Both the position numbers and the translations under genes were made by a program. Shown one piece after another: positions 17,347 to 25,127 of a stretch of DNA of 40,266 nucleotides. Under the pieces are notes generated by a model. It was not told the origin of the DNA, did not search any database, and saw only the letters and a program-made list of their open reading frames with translations. Origin of the DNA: Fibrobacter sp. (GTDB lineage: Bacteria > Fibrobacterota > Fibrobacteria > Fibrobacterales > Fibrobacteraceae); NCBI GenBank assembly GCA_024398845.1, contig JAKSIM010000024.1, positions 1 through 40,266 on the forward strand, written 5' to 3'. Positions within the stretch are counted from its first letter, which is position 1. Each line of letters opens with the position of its first letter.

Positions 17347-18117
17347 TTAAATCAAGTCCACGATTAGGTACGCTGCCATGGCAATGCTTGTCACGCTTAT
17401 AAAGTGGCGGATGAACTTGTTGCCTTTTTTGCGCTGCAAAAAGCTGCCGAAGTAGCCGCCGCACCAGGCGCCTAGAGCCATCACGATGGCTATTGGCCAG
17501 TTGATTTTCCCCATGACGCCGAGTGCCAGGGTGCCGATGACGAGGAAAATGGTGGTTAGGGCGTTCTTGAGGGCGTTCACGTGAATTGGGTCGAGGCCGG
17601 TGTACCGCGTGAGGCTGAAAATTTGTACGAAACCGACGCCGACTTGCACGATGCAGCCATAGATGGAGACGAGCGCGAATCCGATGGCGCCTTTCCAGGT
17701 GAGTTTTTCGGGTGGTGTTGCGGGAGGTTTCCCGAGGATGTCCTTTTTGAGGTTGCTCATCACGACGACGAGGCAGATGACGCAGGCGAGGATTGCCTGG
17801 AACGCGCGGTCGCCAATGTTCACGAGGAAGCACACGCCGATGCATGCGCCTACGAGCGACGGGATGAATAGCTGCCTGAAGATTTTCTTGTCGAGGTAGC
17901 CGTGCTTGGCGAGGTTCGCGACGCTGCTCAGGTTCCCGATGATGAGCCCGATTCGGTTCGTGCCGTTTGCGACGGTCGCTGGCATTCCGAGGAATATCAT
18001 GATGGGAAGGCTCAAGGTGCTTCCGCCGCCCGCGATGCTGTTGATGAGGCTTACGACGGCCCCGAGCAAGAAGAATGCCGGGTATTGCGCGTACTGCCAC
18101 CACTCTGCGTCAATCAT
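17347..18117 (-). CDS. TSUP family permease (TauE/SafE-like)
   Basis: A 256-residue inner-membrane protein with about eight hydrophobic segments, typical length for TauE/SafE (DUF81) permeases. Family features are the N-terminal FFLLGAVVSLINSIAGGGS, which carries the conserved Gly-rich loop, followed by LPIMIFLGMPATVANGTNR. The equivalent second-half motif includes GVGFVQIFSLTRYTGLD and VNALKNALTT. Members move sulfite, sulfonates or other organic anions, and the substrate cannot be told from sequence. It is the last gene of a minus-strand group after the lipoprotein gene at 18178-19377, 60 bases apart. A link to the cell-wall gene at the head of the group is not obvious. Confidence 0.88.
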   Translation of the reverse strand: MIDAEWWQYAQYPAFFLLGAVVSLINSIAGGGSTLSLPIMIFLGMPATVANGTNRIGLIIGNLSSVANLAKHGYLDKKIFRQLFIPSLVGACIGVCFLVNIGDRAFQAILACVICLVVVMSNLKKDILGKPPATPPEKLTWKGAIGFALVSIYGCIVQVGVGFVQIFSLTRYTGLDPIHVNALKNALTTIFLVIGTLALGVMGKINWPIAIVMALGAWCGGYFGSFLQRKKGNKFIRHFISVTSIAMAAYLIVDLI

Positions 18118-18177
18118 TTTTGATTACCTCGTGCATTGCTCGTTGGAACCGTGCTTGTGTTTTTTGAAACCGCGCTG

Positions 18178-19377
18178 TTACTTGGCGAGTTCCTTTTCGA
18201 GGAACTGCTTGTTCTCAAGAACTTTTTGCTTTTGGCTGTTTTCGGGGTATTCGGCAAGGCACTTGTCCAGGGGGGCGATGGCGTCACGGAGCAGGGCCTG
18301 CTTTTTGGCGATGTCCTTTTGCTTTTGCGCCTTGGCGAATATTTGCGAGGTGGCCTTGCGCTGCTTGTTGCAGAAGGCGTCACCGAGTTCCTTGTACTTT
18401 TGAATGGCCTGGGCTCGCAGATTGCTTGCTTTTAGTTTGTTCAAAAGTTCCTTCGCGGCGCTAAATTTTTCGGTTTTGATGAGCGAGTCGGCTTTGGCGA
18501 GCGCTTTGGCGGGGTCGTTCTTTTGCCAGTAGGCAATGGCTTCGGTGTTTGTTGCGCTAGCGAGTTCGGCGATGTGGTCAATGAGCGCCTGGATGTGGAG
18601 CGTGTCCTCGAAGTCGCGGTAGCGCATTTGAAATTCGCTTGCCTTTTTCTTTGCTTCGTCAAATTTTGCCTGGTCGTCGGCGAGAGCCTTGATGCTTGCG
18701 TAATCCTTTTGCGCCTTAGAAAGCGTATTCTTGTAGGCTATCTGCTTTTGCGCGTTGGCCCATGTGGTCAGCGAATCACCTGGATCCATGGCAATAAGGC
18801 TGTCGGCGGTGCTTGCGACCATGCTGTAGGCGGCTTGAGCGCGGTTCATGTTTTGAATTTCAAGCACGAGCGGTTCAAAGCGTTTGATTTTTTCGGCTCG
18901 GGTTTTGCCGAAGGCGAAAAGTATGGAATCTGCACGGGCTTCCCACGTGTTCCACAAGGGCTTGATTATGCGGAAGCGTTCCAAATAGGCGGTTGCGGAA
19001 TCAATTTCGCCGCGGTTGTATAGCTTGTAGGCGTAATCAAATACGCTGTCGGCAAGAGCGGGGAAGGCTATGTAAGGGTCAATCGGGTTTTCTACCGGAG
19101 AGATTGGCTCTGCGATAATCTCGGGTGGGACCTCGTTTGCGGAACTTGTCGTGCTTTGCTGCGCGGTGCTGGAAGTGCTTTCGCTTTTGCTGGTTTCTTG
19201 TGGGGCGCTCGTTGTGTTTGCGTTGCCGGGTTTGCTGGCTTCAATGCTAGCGTTGGTTTGTTCGGCATTTGTATCTACAGGAACGACGTCTGTCGCAGGT
19301 GCTGGCGAGTTTACGGCGCAAGCGGAGAATGTTAATAAGACGGTTGCAAAACTTGTTAAACAAACGATTTTTTTCAT
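18178..19377 (-). CDS. Helical repeat lipoprotein coupled to the class A PBP
   Basis: A 399-residue predicted lipoprotein with lipobox FSAC (C20). A Thr/Ser/Gln-rich linker runs to about residue 90. The rest is almost wholly alpha-helical with TPR-like spacing (DSVFDYAYKLYNRGEIDSA, TAYLERFRIIKPLWNTW, then long charged helices). The ATG follows the PBP stop codon after a single base (TAA-G-ATG), so translation is likely coupled. In other bacteria outer-membrane lipoproteins such as LpoA, which has a TPR-like domain, activate class A PBPs. The coupling makes an analogous role here a reasonable hypothesis, though no direct similarity is visible. Function otherwise unknown. Confidence 0.75.
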   Translation of the reverse strand: MKKIVCLTSFATVLLTFSACAVNSPAPATDVVPVDTNAEQTNASIEASKPGNANTTSAPQETSKSESTSSTAQQSTTSSANEVPPEIIAEPISPVENPIDPYIAFPALADSVFDYAYKLYNRGEIDSATAYLERFRIIKPLWNTWEARADSILFAFGKTRAEKIKRFEPLVLEIQNMNRAQAAYSMVASTADSLIAMDPGDSLTTWANAQKQIAYKNTLSKAQKDYASIKALADDQAKFDEAKKKASEFQMRYRDFEDTLHIQALIDHIAELASATNTEAIAYWQKNDPAKALAKADSLIKTEKFSAAKELLNKLKASNLRAQAIQKYKELGDAFCNKQRKATSQIFAKAQKQKDIAKKQALLRDAIAPLDKCLAEYPENSQKQKVLENKQFLEKELAK

Positions 19378-19378
19378 C

Positions 19379-22300
19379 TTATTCAGCCTCTATAGGGACA
19401 AACGCGTTGCCACTCAGGCCTTCGGGCAAATCCCAGTCATCATCCTTGGGCATGCTGGCCGGTGCATGTTGTGCAGGAGCGGCGGGTTGTTCGGCAATAG
19501 CGGTTGCAGGAACTGCCGGCTGGGCGCTGGTAGAATCGCTTGTTGCTGCTTGAGCAGTTGCGTTTGCGGCGTCGGGGCCAACCATTCCGTCGGCAGGTGC
19601 TGTTGCGGGTTCGTCGGTTGCGGCGATAGCGTCGGGGAGCGGCATGCTGGTCATAATGCCCATTTCGGCGATGCTTTCGGCGGCGCGTTCCTGAACTTGG
19701 GGCGGCGTGAATCCCGGAACGTCAAGCCACGGGAGCGGGCGTCCGTCTTCGGGTCTTCCGCCGGCGACTGCGATACCGGTCATGGGGTCTACAATCAGTT
19801 CGCCGCGTTCGTTTGTGAGTACCATCGGGATTTCGCCGGTGGCGAGAATCGAAATGTCCAGGAAGTCAATCTTTTCGGGAATGCCGAGAATGTTGATTTC
19901 TTCTTTGGCGAAGGCTGCCCATTGCGGGAGGCCGCCGGAGGCGCCGGCGATTCTTGTTCGTCCGGATTTGAGCGGCTTGTTGTCGTCAAAGCCTACGTAA
20001 CTTCCGATAGAGACAACAGAGTCAAGCGCGAGTCCGTTTTTCTCCTCAACGTACGTCGGGAGGGCACCCATGAAGGCCACGTTCCTGTAGTCGTTGGTCG
20101 TACCCGTTTTTCCAAGGGCGGGGAAGCGCAGCTTGGTTTGCTTGTCTGGGCTGCGGGCCACAATGTTTGCGTTCTGGCTGCGGGCGGTACCGTTGGTGAA
20201 TACCGAGCGGAGCATTACAGCCATCTGGGTTGTTACCGTATCGTCGAGTACGGTCTTGCTTTCAAATTCGTTCTTAAAGATTACGCGGCCGTCGCGGTTC
20301 TTGATTTCCTTGATGAAGCACGGATCCGTCCAGTCGCCGTCCTTGCACTTGAACACCTTTCCGGTGAGGATGGTCTGGTAGGCGGTGCTGATTTCGGAGA
20401 GCGTGATTTCGTTTACGCCGAGAGGCATGCTGAACACCTTCTGCAATTTCTGGTGGATACCGATTTCGTTTGCAAAGCGTGCGAATTCAGCCATGGAGAG
20501 GGCTCTGCGGTAATCGGGCCAATAGCGAAGCTGTTCTGCGTCCAGGTAGTCGGTTTCGCTGTCAACGGGTTCGACCATTGTGGTCAAGCGCTTGAAATCA
20601 ACGAGGGTAAAGTTCGGGAAGAGGATAACGCTGTCCATGGGCGGGAGCGTTGAGGCCACATCGGGGTCCAGTTCCTGCGCTTCGCGACTGCGGAGCATGT
20701 CGGAGTAGCGCTTAAAGTTGTGGTTTAAAACCTTGAGACTTAAAGCGTCCTTTTTGGATTGCTTAATGCCTACATCGGTGTAGGTTCCGTAGCGGAGGGC
20801 CTGCACGGCGCGGGCCTGCGCATTTTTGCCTTCGTTCTTGTATTTTTCAACGAGTGCGTCGCGTGCCTTGGTAAATTCGATTTCCCGCTTGACCTCTTCT
20901 TTCATGGTGAGGCCGAACTTGTCGCGCAAGCGCTCAAAGAAGGCCTTGTTTTCTTCGTCGGCATTGCGGGCAAAGCCGTTTTGCGTGGCGACTTCTTCAA
21001 ATTCACTATTGTTCAGTTTATCTAGCAAATGTTCTAACAGCCAAATACTCGAAATATTTTCGGAACGTGTAGCGGCCCAGGCAATCGTGACAACGTCGCC
21101 CTTGTTCTTGTGGTCCGGTCGCGGGAAGTAGAACTGGTTTACGTATTGGAATACGTTGTATTCGTTTTCGAGTTCGTCAAAGTAGTTCCAGTGATGCTGC
21201 AACGCGAGGGCGTAAAGCAGAGGCTTCCAGCTGGAACCTAGCTGGCGGAGAGCCTTAAAGCTACGGTCGAATCCGGTGTTGTGAAAACCGCCTTGCGTTG
21301 CGAGAACCTTGCCGTTTTGTATGGCCAATAAACCGCCTTGCAGTACGGGCTCGGTTTCAATTTTGCAAGGAGCGTAACCGGTGGAGTCTGTGTCGCCCGT
21401 AACGCTTACAAGCAAAATGGCACCTTGCTTGAGTTGCCCTGCGAGAATCTTGTTTACGTCGCCGCCAACCTGTTTGCCAAAATCCTTAATGGACTTTTCG
21501 GTAACAACGCCCTTGAGCTGACCAAAATTCAATGTGAGGGACTTGAGCTTGCCGTCGTCATCAAAGAACACGCTGTCGACGGCGCCGTAGAGGTAGTCGC
21601 CAATGCGGGCGCTCTGGGCGCGGTTTGCAAATTCAGCCTTGGGGAGCACGAAACCGCCTAACTGCATTTGCAGGTTGCTGATGTTGGTTTGCAGCGCGCG
21701 CTTTGCGGCATCCTGGCTTTTGGCGTCGAGCGTCGTGACGATTTCGAGTTGGGCCTTGCGCCAATCTTCAATGCCTTCTTTTTCAAACAGGTCGTGGAAG
21801 TAATCGCTGTCGAGTTTTTCTTCGAGGCGTTCCAGCGTGGTGCTCATGGTAAAGCGGAAATTGCCGTGGTTAAATTCGAGAGGCTTTTCAAGCGCCTTGT
21901 CCATATCTTCTTGTTCAATGTAGCCTTCTTCGACCATGCGTTCTAGCACGTACTTAAGGCGTTCGGCTCCGCGGGCAATGGCCTTGTCGCGGCGTTCGGC
22001 GTTGCGCTGGATAAACGGGTCGTAGTTGAACGGCCCCTTCACGGAACCAGCAATGAACGCGCATTCGGCGAGGTTCAGGTCGCGCAGTTCCTTGTTAAAA
22101 AAGTACTGGGCCGCAATGGCGACTCCCTTGCCCGTTCCCGAAACGTGGAACTGGTTCAGGTAGAATTCCAGGATTTCTTCTTTGGTAAAGTGCTTTTCCA
22201 TGCGGAGAGCATTCAGCAGTTCCTTGAACTTTTCCTTGACGCTCCTTTCTTCGCGCCCAAAGATGTTCTTGACGGTTTGCTGCGTGAGCGTGGAACCGCC

Positions 22301-22675
22301 TTGACGCATGTGTCCGCTCTTAATGTTTGTGGCCATGGCGCGGGTAAATCCGTGGAGGCTAAAACCGTTGTGGTTCCAGTAGCCGGCATCTTCGGCGGCG
22401 ACTAGGGCGTTCACGATGTTCACGGGAATATCGCCATAGGGAACATAAACGCGGTGGTTGGCGTCAAAGAACGCGCCGAGGAGTTCGTTTCCGTCATTAT
22501 AAAAGACGCGAGTTTCGCCGCTAAGCACCTGTAAAATGGAATTGCGATTGAACTGGTTGTCGGGATCGCGTTCCGGAAGGATTTTGAAAACGACGATGTA
22601 TGCCGGAATGCAGCAGATGAGGGCCACCAGGGCGAACGCTGCTATAATTTTGAGGGGTTTCTTCAAAAAGTGCAT
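19379..22675 (-). CDS. Class A penicillin-binding protein (transglycosylase/transpeptidase)
   Basis: A 1098-residue bifunctional peptidoglycan synthase anchored by one N-terminal membrane segment (residues about 9-31). The GT51 glycosyltransferase domain shows ALVAAEDAGYWNHNGF (catalytic E95), RQGGSTLTQQTVKNIFG (125-140) and EFYLNQFHVSGTGKGVA. The transpeptidase domain has the SxxK motif at S481-S-W-K484, an SxN motif in TRSENISS and the KTG motif at 856-858. The SxxK to KTG distance of about 370 residues is longer than usual, with charged helical inserts around residues 540-700. The C-terminal ~100 residues are Ala/Pro/Thr-rich and low complexity. It heads the minus-strand group. No Shine-Dalgarno sequence is obvious at the ATG. 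Confidence 0.93.
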   Translation of the reverse strand: MHFLKKPLKIIAAFALVALICCIPAYIVVFKILPERDPDNQFNRNSILQVLSGETRVFYNDGNELLGAFFDANHRVYVPYGDIPVNIVNALVAAEDAGYWNHNGFSLHGFTRAMATNIKSGHMRQGGSTLTQQTVKNIFGREERSVKEKFKELLNALRMEKHFTKEEILEFYLNQFHVSGTGKGVAIAAQYFFNKELRDLNLAECAFIAGSVKGPFNYDPFIQRNAERRDKAIARGAERLKYVLERMVEEGYIEQEDMDKALEKPLEFNHGNFRFTMSTTLERLEEKLDSDYFHDLFEKEGIEDWRKAQLEIVTTLDAKSQDAAKRALQTNISNLQMQLGGFVLPKAEFANRAQSARIGDYLYGAVDSVFFDDDGKLKSLTLNFGQLKGVVTEKSIKDFGKQVGGDVNKILAGQLKQGAILLVSVTGDTDSTGYAPCKIETEPVLQGGLLAIQNGKVLATQGGFHNTGFDRSFKALRQLGSSWKPLLYALALQHHWNYFDELENEYNVFQYVNQFYFPRPDHKNKGDVVTIAWAATRSENISSIWLLEHLLDKLNNSEFEEVATQNGFARNADEENKAFFERLRDKFGLTMKEEVKREIEFTKARDALVEKYKNEGKNAQARAVQALRYGTYTDVGIKQSKKDALSLKVLNHNFKRYSDMLRSREAQELDPDVASTLPPMDSVILFPNFTLVDFKRLTTMVEPVDSETDYLDAEQLRYWPDYRRALSMAEFARFANEIGIHQKLQKVFSMPLGVNEITLSEISTAYQTILTGKVFKCKDGDWTDPCFIKEIKNRDGRVIFKNEFESKTVLDDTVTTQMAVMLRSVFTNGTARSQNANIVARSPDKQTKLRFPALGKTGTTNDYRNVAFMGALPTYVEEKNGLALDSVVSIGSYVGFDDNKPLKSGRTRIAGASGGLPQWAAFAKEEINILGIPEKIDFLDISILATGEIPMVLTNERGELIVDPMTGIAVAGGRPEDGRPLPWLDVPGFTPPQVQERAAESIAEMGIMTSMPLPDAIAATDEPATAPADGMVGPDAANATAQAATSDSTSAQPAVPATAIAEQPAAPAQHAPASMPKDDDWDLPEGLSGNAFVPIEAE

Positions 22676-22768
22676 AACTAAAATTTAGAATTTTTGAAAT
22701 ATTGCTGCCCGGAGTGTAAAAAAAATGGGCCATTTGGGGCAATTTTGGGGCTTTTTTGCGGGTACCCC

Positions 22769-22797
22769 TTGAAAGTTTTGCGTAAATTAAGTAAAAT
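22769..22797 (+). promoter_or_regulatory. Sigma-70-type promoter of the tRNA-Ser gene
   Basis: The -35 element TTGAAA and -10 element TAAAAT are spaced by exactly 17 bases. The mature tRNA begins 17 bases after the -10 element, fitting a short 5' leader. Confidence 0.75.
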
Positions 22798-22813
22798 TAG
22801 GGTCCCAAAGATT

Positions 22814-22902
22814 GGGAAGATGGCCGAGCTGGCCGAAGGCGCGTCCCTGCTAAGGACGTATAGGACTTAATCCTATCGCGAGTTCGAATCTCGCTCTTCC
22901 CG
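22814..22902 (+). tRNA. tRNA-Ser (anticodon GCU)
   Basis: The acceptor stem GGGAAGA pairs with TCTTCCC (22895-22901), and G22902 is the discriminator. The anticodon stem CGTCC/GGACG encloses CTGCTAA with anticodon GCT at 22849-22851. A long variable arm typical of serine tRNAs follows. The T-arm GCGAG-TTCGAAT-CTCGC is perfect. CCA is not encoded. The tRNA reads AGC and AGU codons. Confidence 0.96.
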
Positions 22903-22910
22903 CTGAAAAG

Positions 22911-22938
22911 CCCCGAGCAGCAATGCCCGGGGTTTTTT
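22911..22938 (+). terminator. Rho-independent terminator after tRNA-Ser
   Basis: The stem CCCCG/CGGGG with an 11-12-base loop is followed by six T residues. It starts nine bases after the tRNA and lies just before the convergent GGDEF gene. Confidence 0.8.
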
Positions 22939-22941
22939 GTT

Positions 22942-23931
22942 TTACCCGGCGTGTTCCTTCATCTCTTTTTTGTTCTTGTACATGGCGGAGTCCGCCCTCT
23001 TGAGTACGGTCTTCACCGAGATGTCCTTGTTGCGGTCAAAGTCTGCCATCCCCGTAGCAAAGGAATACGTAAGGGCGCGCTGCCTAAGATTCTGTAATTT
23101 CTGATTGCGGGTGGCGTAATCCATTCCCTGGAGGATAATGGCGAATTCGTCGCCGCCAATGCGGAATACCGGGCTTTGCTTGAACGTTTCGCAAAATGCC
23201 TTGCAGCACTCGCGAATGTAGTTGTTGCCGGCGTCGTGGCCCTGGGAATCGTTGATGCTCTTGAGCCCGTTCACGTCGCACATTACAACAGAAAATTCCA
23301 TAAGCTGGCCTGCGCCAATGCGTGAGTCCATTTCGGTTGTGCGGGCGCTAAAGGCTGCTGCGCTATTCACGCCGGTAAGCGCATCCTTGTTGGCGATGAT
23401 CTTCGAGGCTTTTAAATCCTCGCGAAGCTTTTTATTTTCTTGTTCCTTGCGGGTTTCATAGTCAATGCTTCGAATACCTACAACGTAACACTCGTCCTTT
23501 TTGGGGTCCTTGACAAGTTTCAGTTGGTAAAAAAGTACATCCCGGCCGAACTTTGCACGGAAGTGAACTGTATATGAACTTTTTTTGGCAAGTAGCTTGG
23601 AAGAGTTCTCGCGATTGGTGTCTTTTAAAAATTCTGCCAAGTCGTCGGGATGAATGATGTTCTTGAGCAATACATCGAACTTCTTATTGCTTGGCAAGTT
23701 CTTGTCGATGTCTTTGGCGATTTCGGCGAATCTTTTGCTTGCCATGTAGGGGAACACTTTGTTCTTTTTGCCGTTGATGTAGCAAATCAGGTCGTAGTCC
23801 GAGGAAAGTGCCGAGAATACGGCAATCCTTCGCGAAACGGTTTGTGATTTATATAAATGCAGCTTTATGGCTAGCACAGCGATAATCACTATGCAAATTC
23901 CCAGAAATCCATAAAACAATCCACAATCCAT
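22942..23931 (-). CDS. Membrane-anchored GGDEF protein (predicted diguanylate cyclase)
   Basis: A 329-residue protein. One N-terminal membrane segment (FLGICIVIIAVLAIKL) is followed by a PAS-like region of about 120 residues (DYDLICYINGKKNKVFPYMA, IIHPDDLAEFLKDT). A helical linker leads to a C-terminal GGDEF domain. The active-site motif is intact (RIGGDEFAIIL), and NKDALTGVNSAAAF and MCDVNGLKSINDSQGHDAG match the family. It should make cyclic di-GMP from GTP; I see no RxxD inhibitory site. An in-frame ATG at 24021 would add 30 residues, but the AT-rich region there looks more like promoter DNA. I prefer 23931, although neither start has a clear Shine-Dalgarno sequence. Confidence 0.88.
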   Translation of the reverse strand: MDCGLFYGFLGICIVIIAVLAIKLHLYKSQTVSRRIAVFSALSSDYDLICYINGKKNKVFPYMASKRFAEIAKDIDKNLPSNKKFDVLLKNIIHPDDLAEFLKDTNRENSSKLLAKKSSYTVHFRAKFGRDVLFYQLKLVKDPKKDECYVVGIRSIDYETRKEQENKKLREDLKASKIIANKDALTGVNSAAAFSARTTEMDSRIGAGQLMEFSVVMCDVNGLKSINDSQGHDAGNNYIRECCKAFCETFKQSPVFRIGGDEFAIILQGMDYATRNQKLQNLRQRALTYSFATGMADFDRNKDISVKTVLKRADSAMYKNKKEMKEHAG

Positions 23932-24056
23932 AGAAATAATATATTTCAAAAAAACGACAATTTTCAAATTTTTGTGTAATAAAAATGTAAGAACATGAGC
24001 CTTTTGGGCCAAAAAAGCCAAAATGTGACAAAAAAGACGATTTTGAAAAGTTACTA

Positions 24057-24085
24057 TTGACTTTTTGCAGCTGATTTGTGATATT
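24057..24085 (+). promoter_or_regulatory. Predicted promoter of the small coiled-coil protein gene
   Basis: The -35 element TTGACT and -10 element GATATT have 17-base spacing, 28 bases before the ATG at 24114. It may sit back to back with the promoter of the divergent GGDEF gene. Confidence 0.55.
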
Positions 24086-24113
24086 AAAAAAGGAAGTCAA
24101 CAAAGAGGTATTT

Positions 24114-24449
24114 ATGAAAACAGAAAGTTTTATTGCTGGTCTCGCCATCGGGGCGGTTGCCACTGTTGCAATTTCTAAAAAGTTTTTTAACGGCAAATTG
24201 CCGGATGACGCCTTGAAGGATGCGGAAGGTGCCGTGGAAAAGCTCCGTAGCTCCGTAGACAGTTTAAAGACGGAACTCAACAAGCGCATTGAATCGGAAC
24301 AGACCTTTGCCGCGAAGTGCGAGGAACTTAACGAACAGGTGGCGAAGCAGAGCGCCGAAATCAATAACCTGAAGAACATTTGTGACGCCCAGAACGGCAT
24401 GAACAAAAAGCTCGAAGAAGAGCTCGCCGAGGCTAAGAGCGGTAAGTAG
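24114..24449 (+). CDS. Small membrane-anchored coiled-coil protein (YtxH-like)
   Basis: A 111-residue protein. Residues 6-21 form a short glycine/alanine-rich membrane segment (FIAGLAIGAVATVAISKK). The rest is a charged heptad-type coiled coil (EGAVEKLRSSVDSLKTELNK, INNLKNICDAQNGMNKKLEE). This is the layout of YtxH-like small proteins, whose role is poorly defined. AGAGG lies six bases before the ATG. The gene stands alone between a promoter and a hairpin terminator. Confidence 0.75.
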   Translation: MKTESFIAGLAIGAVATVAISKKFFNGKLPDDALKDAEGAVEKLRSSVDSLKTELNKRIESEQTFAAKCEELNEQVAKQSAEINNLKNICDAQNGMNKKLEEELAEAKSGK

Positions 24450-24470
24450 TTTTTACTTGAGAAAAAAACA

Positions 24471-24499
24471 AAGTCCTGCGGTTTCGCGGGGCTTATTTC
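24471..24499 (+). terminator. Hairpin terminator after the coiled-coil protein gene
   Basis: A 10-bp stem with two G-T pairs (AAGTCCTGCG/CGCGGGGCTT) and a four-base loop is followed by a weak T-rich run (ATTTCGTT). It lies 21 bases after the stop codon. The short T tract lowers confidence. Confidence 0.55.
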
Positions 24500-24572
24500 G
24501 TTACCCCGGAGACACTCGTTTTGCGCGTCACCCTGGATTTTATGTTATTTTTAAAAGAAAGGAGAAAGTAGA

Positions 24573-25127
24573 ATGAGAAAAATAATCCTTCTTGTTGTGC
24601 TGTTGTTCCTGTTTGTGTCTTGCTCGGAAAAGAAGGAGAATGCGCCTGAACAACAAACGTCGGTCCCGGAAATGCAAACTCCGGCAAAAGAATTGACCAA
24701 GATAAAAAAATACAAAATTCCGTTGGACAGTTCCCGAATTGTAACCTTGAAGGATTTTGACCCGAAAGATTCCATTATGATTGGAGTCAGGGCTTTTAAT
24801 AAAGCGGAAAAAGAATTTGTAAAACGTTGGAATTATACGAAGGACACGGAGTTGTTTATTGATGTTGTCGGTAAAATTTGTAGAGAATCACGTCCATGTG
24901 CGTCTAGATTAGACTCCGTGGCGTATAAAAATGATGTGACCTCTATCCTAGATAGCCTTATGCGCAATGGTTTTTTGGACAAAGCGATTGAAGCCAGAAA
25001 ACAGGAAATGAATGGACCTTGTTTCGGTAAAAACTATGAAAAAAATAAAAAAAAGTGTGATGAAGAATCAGAGGAACGGATCAGAAAAAAAGTTATAGAA
25101 GAATTGAAAAGGAAAAAAGGTAAATAA
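24573..25127 (+). CDS. Small lipoprotein of unknown function
   Basis: A 184-residue predicted lipoprotein with lipobox FVSC (C17). A short Gln/Pro-rich linker is followed by a charged, mostly helical domain with three cysteines (CRESRPCASRLDSV and GPCFGKNYEKNKKKC). I do not recognise a family. The start has a strong AAAGGAGAAAG upstream. Its stop codon overlaps the start of the next gene (TAATG), implying translational coupling with the HExxH protein. It is the first of four co-oriented genes for exported proteins (24573-28695). Base composition is more AT-rich than that of the nearby housekeeping genes. Confidence 0.75.
   Translation: MRKIILLVVLLFLFVSCSEKKENAPEQQTSVPEMQTPAKELTKIKKYKIPLDSSRIVTLKDFDPKDSIMIGVRAFNKAEKEFVKRWNYTKDTELFIDVVGKICRESRPCASRLDSVAYKNDVTSILDSLMRNGFLDKAIEARKQEMNGPCFGKNYEKNKKKCDEESEERIRKKVIEELKRKKGK

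Noticed and set aside
19151..20653. A 500-codon plus-strand frame opposite the PBP and lipoprotein genes
   Set aside because: It overlaps the KTG region of a clear PBP gene in antisense and shows a low-complexity, Cys/Gly-rich translation typical of a shadow frame.
23932..24021. Upstream ATG (24021) for the GGDEF protein
   Set aside because: The added 30 residues come from AT-rich promoter-like DNA and have no ribosome binding site, though this start cannot be fully excluded.
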